Positions 1-5,359 are shown, numbered from the stretch's first letter. The stretch: DNA of 9,643 nucleotides from Defluviitaleaceae bacterium (GCA_009787435.1 WRFW01000176.1:1-9643); one strand, 5' to 3'. Made by a program: numbers and translations. Notes: generated by a model not told the origin, from the sequence alone.

Positions 1-2443
1 CAAAGCTTAACCCTAGCACTATCAACCATTGGTTTAAATCTAAAGCGGTTACACTAAAAATTTGATTTAAAGGGCTCATTATTACTGAAAATTGCAATAA
101 AACACCTACTAAAAAAGCCATTACTAAAGCTTTATTTTCAAAAAATTTACCGCTTCTCATATTAAAAGCATGAAAAAGCTGAGAAATTGAAAGTGTGCTA
201 AATGCCATTGTACGTGATAACTCTATATTTAAATTACCGCCAAAATATACCCTAGCAATTATGAATGCTAAAAGAGAAAGCATTCCTATCATTAACCCCT
301 CTAAGACTATTCTAAGCCAAAGCCCATTTGCAAAGAAACTTTTTTCTTTTATAGGCTTTTCGCTCATTATATCTTTATTGGGCTTTTCAAGCCCAAGTGC
401 TATCGCGGGAAGAGAATCGGTAACTAAGTTTATCCAAAGAAGATGTATAGCCAAAAGCGGGGCTGGAAAGCCTAATATTAAAGCTAATAAAATAGCCATT
501 ATCTCACCAACGTTGCTGCTTAGAAGAAAATGAATAGCCTTTTTTATGTTTTTATATATACTTCGCCCCTCTTTTATAGCTTCAACTATAGTTGCGAAAT
601 TATCGTCTATTAATATCATATCTGCTGAAGCCTTTGCAACATCTGTGCCTGTTCCCATTGCACAGCCTATATCTGCCGCGTTTAATGCCGGTGCATCGTT
701 TACGCCATCGCCTGTCATTGCGGTTGTGTGCCCATTTGCAGAATATGCTTTCACTATCCTCATCTTATCTTCTGGGCTTACCCTTGCAAACACACAATAA
801 TCTTCAATAGTGTTTGCAAGCTCTAAATCTGAAAGCTTTTCTAATTCCTTACCAATCATAACGCCGCCCTCTATGCCTAGCTCTTTTGCTATTGCAGAGG
901 CTGTTACTGCATGGTCGCCAGTAATCATTACTGGTTTAATACCCGCTTCTTTGCAAGTGAGCACCGCTTCAACCGCTTCTTTCCTTGGCGGGTCTATTAT
1001 ACCTATAAGCCCTAAAAATTTTAAATCTTTTTCTGGTTCGCCGCCATTGTTATAAGCAACAGCTATAACTCGCAAGGCATTTTTAGCCATACGCTCATTT
1101 TGCTCTAATATTTTTCTTTTTTGCATAGGAGAAACTTTGCAAAGCTCAAGCAAAAAATCTGGTGCTCCTTTTGTAATATTTAAACTTTTGTGCATTGTTG
1201 TCATAAGTTTTCTTGAAGAATCAAAAGGAATTTCACCTAGCCTAGGAAGTTCATAATTTTCATCAATTTTTTTTCCACTAGCTAGTTTATAAGCATTCAT
1301 TATAGCTTTTTCAGTTGGGTCTGCTTCATTGTTACAAAGAGCACCATATGCTAAAATTAAAGTTCTTTTTTTATCGTTAGTTTTCAACGCTCCATTTTCA
1401 TCTGCCAACTCTACTACTTTCATTTTATTTTGGGTTAGTGTACCTGTTTTATCACTGCAAATTACGCTTGCACTACCCAAAGTTTCAACCGCTGGCAATT
1501 TTCTAATAATAGCCCGCCTTTTAGCCATACGAGTAACGCCTAAGGCGAGCGTAATTGTTACTATTGCGGGAAGCCCCTCAGGAATAGCAGCAACTGCAAG
1601 GCTTATAGAAGTCATAAACATATCAAAAATAGGTGTGCCGCCTAAAATGCCAAGCCCAAATATTAAAACACAAATTAATAAAGCGGCTATAGCAAGAAGC
1701 TTGCCTGTTTTTTCTAAACGCTCAGAAAGAGGAGTTTTTGGGGAATCTTCTTCAATTAGCTTAGCTATTTTCCCTAACTCTGTGTCCATTCCTGTAGCTG
1801 TTACTACTGCTTTTGCCCTGCCGCTTTGCACACTAGTGCCTGAATATATCATATTTAACCTATCGCCTAATGGGGCTTCTAAAGAAACAGGAGCACTTTC
1901 ATTTTTTTCTGCAGGCAAACTTTCGCCAGTTAAAGCACTTTCGTCTATTTTAAAATTTGCACAGTCTAAAATTCTACAATCTGCAGGCACGAAAGTGCCA
2001 GGGTAAAGAATTATAATATCACCAGGAACTAATTCTTCAGTTTTTATCTTTGCACTTTTTCCACCCCTAATAGTTTCTATTTCGGGTGCTTGCATATCTT
2101 TTAAAGATTTCAAAGCCTTTTGTGCTCTATTTTCTTGGCTTAGACCCAAAATTGCATTTACTATAACTATAAATAAAATAATTAGAGGGTCTGTAAGCTC
2201 AACTTCTCCATGGGCGAAATAAGAAATAAAAGCACTGGCAGCCCCTGCAGCTAGAAGTATGAATATCATAAAATCATTAAATTGCATAAAAAAACGGACT
2301 AGCAAAGATTTTTCTTTCTTTTCTAAAAGCTTATTTTTGCCATATTGTTTTTGTATGTGTTGTATTTTATCTATTTTTAAGCCGTATTGTTCGTTAGTTT
2401 GCAAAGCTTCTATCGTTTCCCGCTTAGTTTTATTGTGAAACAT
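1..2443 (-). CDS. Ca2+-transporting P-type ATPase (P2A/SERCA-like), 3' end cut by the window
   Basis: This is an ATP-driven cation pump of the cytoplasmic membrane, most likely exporting Ca2+. 814 codons are open and the C-terminus lies beyond the left edge; relatives have about 880-900 residues, so only the last helix is missing. Visible motifs are PGD (140-142), TGES actuator loop (172-175), PEGLP in M4 (288-292), the phosphorylation site DKTGTLT with D331, TGDH (508-511), GDGVNDAP (578-585), NVGE in M5 (644-647) and NLVTD in M6 (672-676). The Glu289, Asn644, Glu647, Asn672, Thr675 and Asp676 set matches Ca2+ ligands of SERCA; M8 has Gln755 where SERCA has Glu908. The ATG at 2443 has AAGGAA about 8 nt upstream. 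The gene is transcribed away from the rest of the window. Family assignment is firm; Ca2+ rather than another divalent ion is inferred from the M4-M6 residues. Confidence 0.93.
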   Translation of the reverse strand, partial: MFHNKTKRETIEALQTNEQYGLKIDKIQHIQKQYGKNKLLEKKEKSLLVRFFMQFNDFMIFILLAAGAASAFISYFAHGEVELTDPLIILFIVIVNAILGLSQENRAQKALKSLKDMQAPEIETIRGGKSAKIKTEELVPGDIIILYPGTFVPADCRILDCANFKIDESALTGESLPAEKNESAPVSLEAPLGDRLNMIYSGTSVQSGRAKAVVTATGMDTELGKIAKLIEEDSPKTPLSERLEKTGKLLAIAALLICVLIFGLGILGGTPIFDMFMTSISLAVAAIPEGLPAIVTITLALGVTRMAKRRAIIRKLPAVETLGSASVICSDKTGTLTQNKMKVVELADENGALKTNDKKRTLILAYGALCNNEADPTEKAIMNAYKLASGKKIDENYELPRLGEIPFDSSRKLMTTMHKSLNITKGAPDFLLELCKVSPMQKRKILEQNERMAKNALRVIAVAYNNGGEPEKDLKFLGLIGIIDPPRKEAVEAVLTCKEAGIKPVMITGDHAVTASAIAKELGIEGGVMIGKELEKLSDLELANTIEDYCVFARVSPEDKMRIVKAYSANGHTTAMTGDGVNDAPALNAADIGCAMGTGTDVAKASADMILIDDNFATIVEAIKEGRSIYKNIKKAIHFLLSSNVGEIMAILLALILGFPAPLLAIHLLWINLVTDSLPAIALGLEKPNKDIMSEKPIKEKSFFANGLWLRIVLEGLMIGMLSLLAFIIARVYFGGNLNIELSRTMAFSTLSISQLFHAFNMRSGKFFENKALVMAFLVGVLLQFSVIMSPLNQIFSVTALDLNQWLIVLGLSF

Positions 2444-2474
2444 ATGTAAAATTCCTTTCTTTCTAGTTTGTACT

Positions 2475-2503
2475 ATTTTATTAAGCTAGTTCAAAATTTA
2501 GAA
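2475..2503 (-). promoter_or_regulatory. possible promoter of the Ca2+-ATPase gene
   Basis: On the minus strand TTCTAA (2503-2498) and TAAAAT (2480-2475) are separated by 17 nt, and the -10 lies about 32 nt before the ATG. The -10 matches consensus at five of six positions, but the -35 matches at only three. It is the best candidate in this stretch and is weak on its own. Confidence 0.35.
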
Positions 2504-2505
2504 CT
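2488..2505. promoter_or_regulatory. palindrome, possible operator upstream of the ATPase
   Basis: AGTTCAAAATTTAGAACT is an 18-nt inverted repeat with a single mismatched pair (A at 2493 and A at 2500). It overlaps the proposed -35 and spacer of the ATPase promoter, where a repressor dimer could act. No regulator is encoded in the window, so the role is inferred from position and symmetry only. Confidence 0.4.
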
Positions 2506-2583
2506 TCACTTGCAATGTAGCCAAATGCACAAATAAAGAGAAAAAATTTGCAATAATTACTAAGTGATTTTTTTAAAAAATGT

Positions 2584-2612
2584 TTGACAGCGGAAAAAAA
2601 ATGTTTTATAAT
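2584..2612 (+). promoter_or_regulatory. consensus sigma-A promoter for the antisense RNA
   Basis: TTGACA (2584-2589), a 17-nt spacer and TATAAT (2607-2612) match the sigma-A consensus at all twelve positions. Transcription would start near 2619 and run rightwards into the bidirectional terminator 110 nt downstream. No convincing protein gene follows before that terminator, so the promoter probably makes a short untranslated RNA. Confidence 0.78.
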
Positions 2613-2661
2613 ATATTTAATAGCATATAACTTAGTTAATACTTGTGTATGCAACAAAAAT

Positions 2662-2671
2662 TCAATCATAT
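2662..2671. repeat. direct repeat A, copy in the antisense RNA
   Basis: TCAATCATAT here is identical to 2760-2769 just beyond the terminator. Similarity continues loosely to the right (TG..CTTA in both copies). Because the flanking transcripts converge, a direct repeat in DNA becomes a complementary pair in RNA. Confidence 0.7.
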
Positions 2672-2684
2672 GTGAACTTAGTAA

Positions 2685-2720
2685 GCACTTTTTGACAACT
2701 TCATATACTACCCTCTTTTC
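2685..2720. repeat. direct repeat B, copy in the antisense RNA
   Basis: The segment contains GCACTTTTT (2685-2693), a 6-nt gap, TTCATATACT (2700-2709) and then CCTC.TTTC. All three blocks recur in order at 2865-2901 with a 7-nt gap. On the minus strand this copy also reads as AGAGGG plus an 8-codon frame (2704-2678) that stops at once, so it could alternatively be a decayed duplicate of the peptide gene's start. Confidence 0.75.
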
Positions 2721-2725
2721 ATAAC

Positions 2726-2755
2726 AAAAAAACCCCGCTGCTGACGGGGTTTTTT
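2726..2755. terminator. bidirectional intrinsic terminator shared by two convergent transcripts
   Basis: The stem CCCCG (2733-2737) / CGGGG (2745-2749) is flanked by seven A on the left and six T on the right, with the loop CTGCTGA. Either strand yields a hairpin followed by a U-tract. It lies 26 nt after the stop of the minus-strand peptide gene and ends the plus-strand antisense RNA. Confidence 0.87.
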
Positions 2756-2759
2756 ATTA

Positions 2760-2769
2760 TCAATCATAT
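2760..2769. repeat. direct repeat A, copy in the peptide mRNA 3' region
   Basis: TCAATCATAT, identical to 2662-2671, lies between the peptide stop codon and the terminator on the minus-strand mRNA. It gives a second pairing site for the antisense RNA. Confidence 0.7.
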
Positions 2770-2771
2770 TT

Positions 2772-2855
2772 GCTTACAAGCTAATCTATATGATATTTTA
2801 AGATATGTGCTAATATTTTGAGTAGTTTATATGTTAATTTAGCTATCTTGTAAGC
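2772..2855. repeat. long-range inverted repeat inside the peptide mRNA
   Basis: GCTTACAAG (2772-2780) is the exact reverse complement of CTTGTAAGC (2847-2855), and CTAA / TTAG extends the match with a four-base bulge. In the mRNA, codons about 11-13 would pair with sequence just after the stop codon, folding the transcript end to end. Type I toxin mRNAs are commonly held in such folds. Confidence 0.55.
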
Positions 2856-2885
2856 TATAGAAAGGCACTTTTTAATGCGTTTCAT
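2781..2885 (-). CDS. 34-residue cationic amphipathic peptide, candidate type I toxin
   Basis: This short gene is complete in all its signals: AGGAGGTG lies 7 nt before ATG 2885, a near-consensus promoter lies at 2938-2910, the stop is TAG, and an intrinsic terminator follows 26 nt later. The product has 34 residues with eight Lys and one Arg against a single Asp at the C-terminus. From residue 13 the cationic residues K13, K16, K20, K23, H27 and K30 fall every three to four positions, with Ile, Leu, Ala and Tyr between them, as expected of a membrane-active amphipathic helix. There is no signal peptide. I do not recognise the sequence; it does not resemble Fst itself. The converging antisense RNA argues for a type I toxin. 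A leaderless bacteriocin or another small membrane peptide is also possible. Confidence 0.72.
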   Translation of the reverse strand: MKRIKKCLSIAYKIAKLTYKLLKILAHILKYHID

Positions 2886-2901
2886 ATACTCACCTCCTTT
2901 C
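2865..2901. repeat. direct repeat B, copy over the peptide ribosome site and start codon
   Basis: GCACTTTTT (2865-2873), TTCATATACT (2881-2890) and the CCTC.TTTC block repeat 2685-2720. On the minus strand this segment is the Shine-Dalgarno, the ATG and the first codons of the peptide gene. Complementary RNA made from the other copy would mask translation initiation. Confidence 0.75.
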
Positions 2902-2909
2902 TAATTAAA

Positions 2910-2938
2910 ATTATACCAAATTTCAGCACAAATAGCAA
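2910..2938 (-). promoter_or_regulatory. promoter of the small peptide gene
   Basis: On the minus strand TTGCTA (2938-2933), a 17-nt spacer and TATAAT (2915-2910) with an upstream TG (extended -10) precede a short leader. The start would be near 2903, only about 18 nt before the ATG. The -35 overlaps the ribosome site of the divergent gene at 2949. Confidence 0.75.
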
Positions 2939-2948
2939 GGGGACTAAG

Positions 2949-3671
2949 ATGAAAAAAACACCAAAAATAAAAAAATATATACGGTTACCAAAAATCGCTG
3001 CTACGTTTAATACTTTTTCATTAATAGTATTAGCACTTTTTTTCGGCATACAAATTTCAGCGTTTCATATGTGGTTTTATTATTGGCAATTCAATACAAA
3101 CAATACTTATGAGCTAGTAGCAATGGAAAGAGAGCATTTACACGAAGTTACAAGGCACTTAATAGCTTATATGCGAACTGAATTAGATAGAGACACAGGG
3201 CTTCAAATAGCTACTTATGTGGATGGTGTTCAAAGATATTTTTTCTCAGACTTAGAAATAAAGCATATGTGGGACGTTTATGACCTTTTTTATTATGGCT
3301 TTATAATAAGAAATGTGTTAGCGGCAATTTTTTTAACAAGCCTTGGATACATAATTTATAAAAAAGAATATAGGCAAATGTTTAAAGCTTATGCCGTTGG
3401 CTCTTTAGCAACACTTACATTTTTAGTTGTATTAGTTTCTATAATATCAATAAATTGGACACGAGCATGGCACATTTTCCACTATATTTTCTTTAATAAC
3501 GACTATTGGCTTTTAAACCCAAGAGTAGACCTTTTAATAAATATAGTCCCTTACCCATTTTTCTTTGCAATGACTAGTTTTATAGGCGGCTTTTTTGCTT
3601 TGGTTCTCTTAATTATGGCAATTAGCAGCTTAATATTTTTGAAAAAGGTTTTATTTCACAAGCTAAAATAA
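2949..3671 (+). CDS. DUF1461 / TIGR01906 family integral membrane protein (Lit-like)
   Basis: This is a 240-residue protein with four predicted membrane helices (about 20-43, 114-137, 148-169 and 203-231) and a large extracytoplasmic loop between the first two. The loop carries the family pattern of an N-terminal REH..HE (61-66), H106 followed by DV, and after the third helix F-H178 with FFNN..W.L.P..D.LI...P (181-201). Some members of this family are Lit, which moves an acyl chain within a lipoprotein to give lyso-form lipoproteins. The conserved His residues fit, but the activity here is inferred. AAGGGGA at 2937-2943 sets the ATG 2949 start. No clear promoter of its own is visible; reading through the terminator at 2726-2755 from the 2584 promoter is one possible source. 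Confidence 0.78.
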   Translation: MKKTPKIKKYIRLPKIAATFNTFSLIVLALFFGIQISAFHMWFYYWQFNTNNTYELVAMEREHLHEVTRHLIAYMRTELDRDTGLQIATYVDGVQRYFFSDLEIKHMWDVYDLFYYGFIIRNVLAAIFLTSLGYIIYKKEYRQMFKAYAVGSLATLTFLVVLVSIISINWTRAWHIFHYIFFNNDYWLLNPRVDLLINIVPYPFFFAMTSFIGGFFALVLLIMAISSLIFLKKVLFHKLK

Positions 3672-3686
3672 ACCCTACTCAATTAT

Positions 3687-3703
3687 GCCCCGCTGCAAGC
3701 GGT
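3687..3703. repeat. small GC-rich hairpin after the DUF1461 gene
   Basis: CCGCT (3690-3694) and AGCGG (3698-3702) form a short stem preceded by GCCC. No T-tract follows on the plus strand, so it is a poor intrinsic terminator. It shares its sequence core with the hairpins at 2733-2749 and, on the other strand, 9602-9620. Confidence 0.5.
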
Positions 3704-3713
3704 CAAAAAAAGC

Positions 3714-3742
3714 TTGACAAAGTATGTGGTGTGTGGTATACT
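3714..3742 (+). promoter_or_regulatory. promoter of the infC-rpmI-rplT operon
   Basis: TTGACA (3714-3719), a 17-nt spacer and TATACT (3737-3742) with an extended TG at 3734-3735 form a strong sigma-A promoter. Transcription would start near 3749 and leave a leader of about 180-195 nt. Confidence 0.85.
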
Positions 3743-3748
3743 GGGAAA

Positions 3749-3924
3749 GGATAAGTAAAGGAAAAAGCCTTTCACCTACACTTTGGAAATTTATTTATAT
3801 TTTTCCTCTGTCAATGGGTTATAATATTTAATTTGAAAATTATTTATTGTAAAGGCTGGAATGCGGCTAAATTTAACCGCATTTATTAAGTGCCTTTTTT
3901 TATTACATTATAAAAAAACACAAC
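3749..3924 (+). promoter_or_regulatory. infC operon leader with attenuator (L20-leader type)
   Basis: This is a long untranslated leader before infC. In Firmicutes such leaders let ribosomal protein L20 repress its own operon. AGCCTTT (3766-3772) can pair with AAAGGCT (3851-3857). That pairing uses the base of the terminator hairpin described separately, so the two folds are mutually exclusive, as expected of an antiterminator/terminator switch. GGAAA (3785-3789) and TTTCC (3802-3806) may form a further stem. Assignment as an L20 leader rests on position and on this switch, not on a covariance-model match. Confidence 0.65.
3852..3901 (+). terminator. leader attenuator hairpin upstream of infC
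   Basis: The outer arms AAGGC (3852-3856) and GCCTT (3892-3896) enclose the inner stem AATGCGG (3860-3866) / CCGCATT (3877-3883), and the outer arm runs into a T-tract (3895-3901). It lies about 25 nt before the infC ribosome site, so termination here would silence the whole operon. Confidence 0.75.
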
Positions 3925-3945
3925 TTGGGAGGTGTTAAAGTCGTT

Positions 3946-4497
3946 TTGACTACAAACGAACAAATTAGAGATAAAGAAGTACGCCTTATAGATTCAGATG
4001 GTGCTCAGCTTGGCATAGTTTCTAATGAACATGCACAAAATTTAGCTACCGAAAAGGGATTAGACTTAGTTAAAATTTCACCTAATGCTAACCCACCTGT
4101 TTGTAAAATTATGGACTATAGCAAACATAAATTTGAACAGCAAAAGCGTGAAAAAGAAGCAAGAAAAAAGCAAAAAACGGTTACACTAAAAGAGATAAGG
4201 CTTTCCCCTAATATTGATAAACATGATATTATGGTGAAAGTTAAAAAAGCAAAAGATTTTTTAAAGAGTAGAGACAAAGTGAAAGTTAGCATTCGTTTTA
4301 GAGGGCGTGAGCTTGGCTATACAAATGCTTCTATTTCTATTTTCAAAGATTTTGCAGAGCAAGTTTCAGAATATGGGCATATAGAGCAAGAGCCTAAAAT
4401 GGACGCCCGTGTGATGAGTATGCTTCTAGCACCAACTGTGCAGAAAAAACAAGATAATAAAAAGGAGAGCAACGATGCCGAAATTAAAAACAAATAA
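3946..4497 (+). CDS. infC: translation initiation factor IF-3
   Basis: IF-3 binds the 30S subunit, blocks premature 50S joining and proofreads the start codon. The N-terminal domain begins at NEQIRDKEVRLI and contains PPVCKIMDYSKHKFEQ; a lysine-rich linker follows (KREKEARKKQK), and the C-terminal domain (LKEIRLSPNIDKHD to MDARVMSMLLAP) is complete, with a charged tail. No ATG is available. GGGAGGTG (3927-3933) is the ribosome site, and the first canonical start after it in frame is TTG 3946, giving 183 residues with a long spacing of about 11-13 nt. An earlier TTG at 3925 overlaps the ribosome site itself and is unlikely. Rare infC start codons are known and serve autoregulation. The 3' end overlaps rpmI by 23 nt. 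Confidence 0.92.
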   Translation: MTTNEQIRDKEVRLIDSDGAQLGIVSNEHAQNLATEKGLDLVKISPNANPPVCKIMDYSKHKFEQQKREKEARKKQKTVTLKEIRLSPNIDKHDIMVKVKKAKDFLKSRDKVKVSIRFRGRELGYTNASISIFKDFAEQVSEYGHIEQEPKMDARVMSMLLAPTVQKKQDNKKESNDAEIKNK

Positions 4498-4672
4498 AGC
4501 TGCCGCAAAACGCTTCAAAGTTACAGGAACCGGCAAACTTAAAAGAAGCAAAGCAAATAAACAGCACATATTGGGGAAAAAATCTACGAAGCGTAAAAGA
4601 GGGCTTCGCAAAGCAGGCTATGTAGACAAAACTAACGAAAAACCGATGAAAAAGTTATTACCGTATATATAA
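4475..4672 (+). CDS. rpmI: 50S ribosomal protein L35
   Basis: This is a 65-residue, strongly basic protein of the large ribosomal subunit, of normal length for L35. The typical beginning MPKLKTNKAAAKRFK and the SKRKRGLRK-like centre (STKRKRGLRKAG) are visible. AAAGGAGAG lies just before ATG 4475. The start falls inside infC in another frame, so translation of the two genes is probably coupled. rplT follows after 21 nt. Confidence 0.97.
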   Translation: MPKLKTNKAAAKRFKVTGTGKLKRSKANKQHILGKKSTKRKRGLRKAGYVDKTNEKPMKKLLPYI

Positions 4673-4693
4673 ACTAAACTAAGGAGATTAAAG

Positions 4694-5050
4694 ATGGCTA
4701 GAATTAAAGGCGGTGTAAACGCTAAGAAAAGACATAAAAAGGTTTTAAAACTAGCAAGGGGATTTAGAGGGGCAAGAAGCCGCCAATATAGGGTTGCTAA
4801 GCAATCGGTTATGCGGGCTATGGCTCACTCATTTGCTGGGCGGAAACAAACGAAAAGAGACTATAGAAAATTATGGATAACTCGTATAAATGCGGCAGCT
4901 CGCATACACGGCTTAAGCTATAGTAGAATGATGCACGGTTTAAAATTAGCAGGCATAGAAATAAACCGCAAAATACTTGCCGATATTGCGATTACAGATG
5001 CAGCGGCATTTGAAAAATTAGTTGAAACTGCTAAATCAAAAATAGCATAA
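4694..5050 (+). CDS. rplT: 50S ribosomal protein L20
   Basis: L20 binds 23S rRNA early in 50S assembly and, in this operon, is usually the repressor that acts on the leader upstream of infC. The 118-residue length is exactly normal. The start MARIKGGVNAKKRHKK, the basic stretch to about residue 60 (KLARGFRGARSRQYR and following) and the folded C-terminal part (RKLWITRINAAARIHGLSYSRMMHGL) are all typical. AAGGAG precedes ATG 4694. It is the last gene of the operon; an intrinsic terminator lies about 105 nt downstream. Confidence 0.97.
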   Translation: MARIKGGVNAKKRHKKVLKLARGFRGARSRQYRVAKQSVMRAMAHSFAGRKQTKRDYRKLWITRINAAARIHGLSYSRMMHGLKLAGIEINRKILADIAITDAAAFEKLVETAKSKIA

Positions 5051-5154
5051 ATCAAAATAATTTAATAATTGGGCATCTTTAAAATGGCAAATTATGAATT
5101 TAAAAAAATCTATATATTTAAGCAGCTTAAAAGAGCTCGCTAAAATAAATTATT

Positions 5155-5186
5155 AAAACCTAGGGATTTTAACCTTAGGTTTTTTT
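5155..5186 (+). terminator. intrinsic terminator of the infC-rpmI-rplT operon
   Basis: AAAACCTAGG (5155-5164) pairs with CCTTAGGTTTT (5173-5183) with a one-base bulge, followed by a T-tract to 5186. A smaller stem lies upstream (AGCAGCT 5121-5127 with AGCTCGCT 5134-5141), with no T-tract. Confidence 0.85.
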
Positions 5187-5236
5187 GTTGTTTCAGAAAA
5201 AGCGAAATAACTTTGATATGATAATTTTTTCACTAA

Positions 5237-5258
5237 AAAAACAGACTAGTCTGTTTTT
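5237..5258. promoter_or_regulatory. perfect 22-nt palindrome, operator or hairpin
   Basis: Eleven bases on each side of the centre at 5247/5248 match exactly: five A, then CAGACT, mirrored by AGTCTG and five T. It lies about 100 nt upstream of the pst promoter -35. It could be an operator for a dimeric repressor or, with its A- and T-tracts, a second bidirectional terminator insulating the two operons. Confidence 0.6.
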
Positions 5259-5320
5259 CACAAATTACACAATTGCCAATGGCAGTAAAAAACAACACTT
5301 AAACTCACTATCACAGCTGC

Positions 5321-5340
5321 TATTGTCAAATATTGTAAAA
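5321..5340 (+). promoter_or_regulatory. tandem decamers, possible Pho-regulator site
   Basis: TATTGTCAAA is followed directly by TATTGTAAAA, nine of ten bases identical and one helical turn apart. The pair ends about 20 nt upstream of the pst -35. PhoB/PhoP regulators bind direct repeats with this phasing next to pst promoters, but the bases do not match a known box closely, so the role is inferred. Confidence 0.35.
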
Positions 5341-5359
5341 ATATTTTTCAAAAAAACTA

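Larger units (their letters stand above)
2619..2755 (+). ncRNA. predicted antisense RNA (antitoxin RNA of a type I TA-like locus)
   Basis: This RNA is bounded by a perfect promoter and an intrinsic terminator, giving about 137 nt. It contains no reading frame with a ribosome site. Its segments 2662-2671 and 2685-2720 are direct repeats of 2760-2769 and 2865-2901, which are transcribed in the opposite direction in the peptide mRNA. The two RNAs can therefore pair at the repeats and across the shared terminator. The second repeat covers the peptide's Shine-Dalgarno and start codon, so pairing would block its translation. This resembles RNA II of the pAD1 par locus (Fst system). The boundaries are inferred; no transcript data are available. 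Confidence 0.6.

Noticed and set aside
195..2006. Plus-strand frames of 72-225 codons within the ATPase region
   Set aside because: They are antisense shadows of the minus-strand ATPase, which has every P-type motif in one continuous frame.
2481..2669. 62-codon minus-strand frame upstream of the ATPase
   Set aside because: It has no ribosome site before its ATG, overlaps the consensus plus-strand promoter and the ATPase palindrome, and its Phe/Lys/Ile-rich composition follows from AT-rich DNA.
2692..2720. TTGACA at 2692-2697 as another plus promoter
   Set aside because: At 17 nt spacing there is no -10 like sequence, and the hexamer is explained by the direct repeat region.
3820..3825. TATAAT inside the infC leader as a second promoter
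   Set aside because: No acceptable -35 lies at 16-18 nt upstream, and the strong promoter at 3714-3742 explains transcription.
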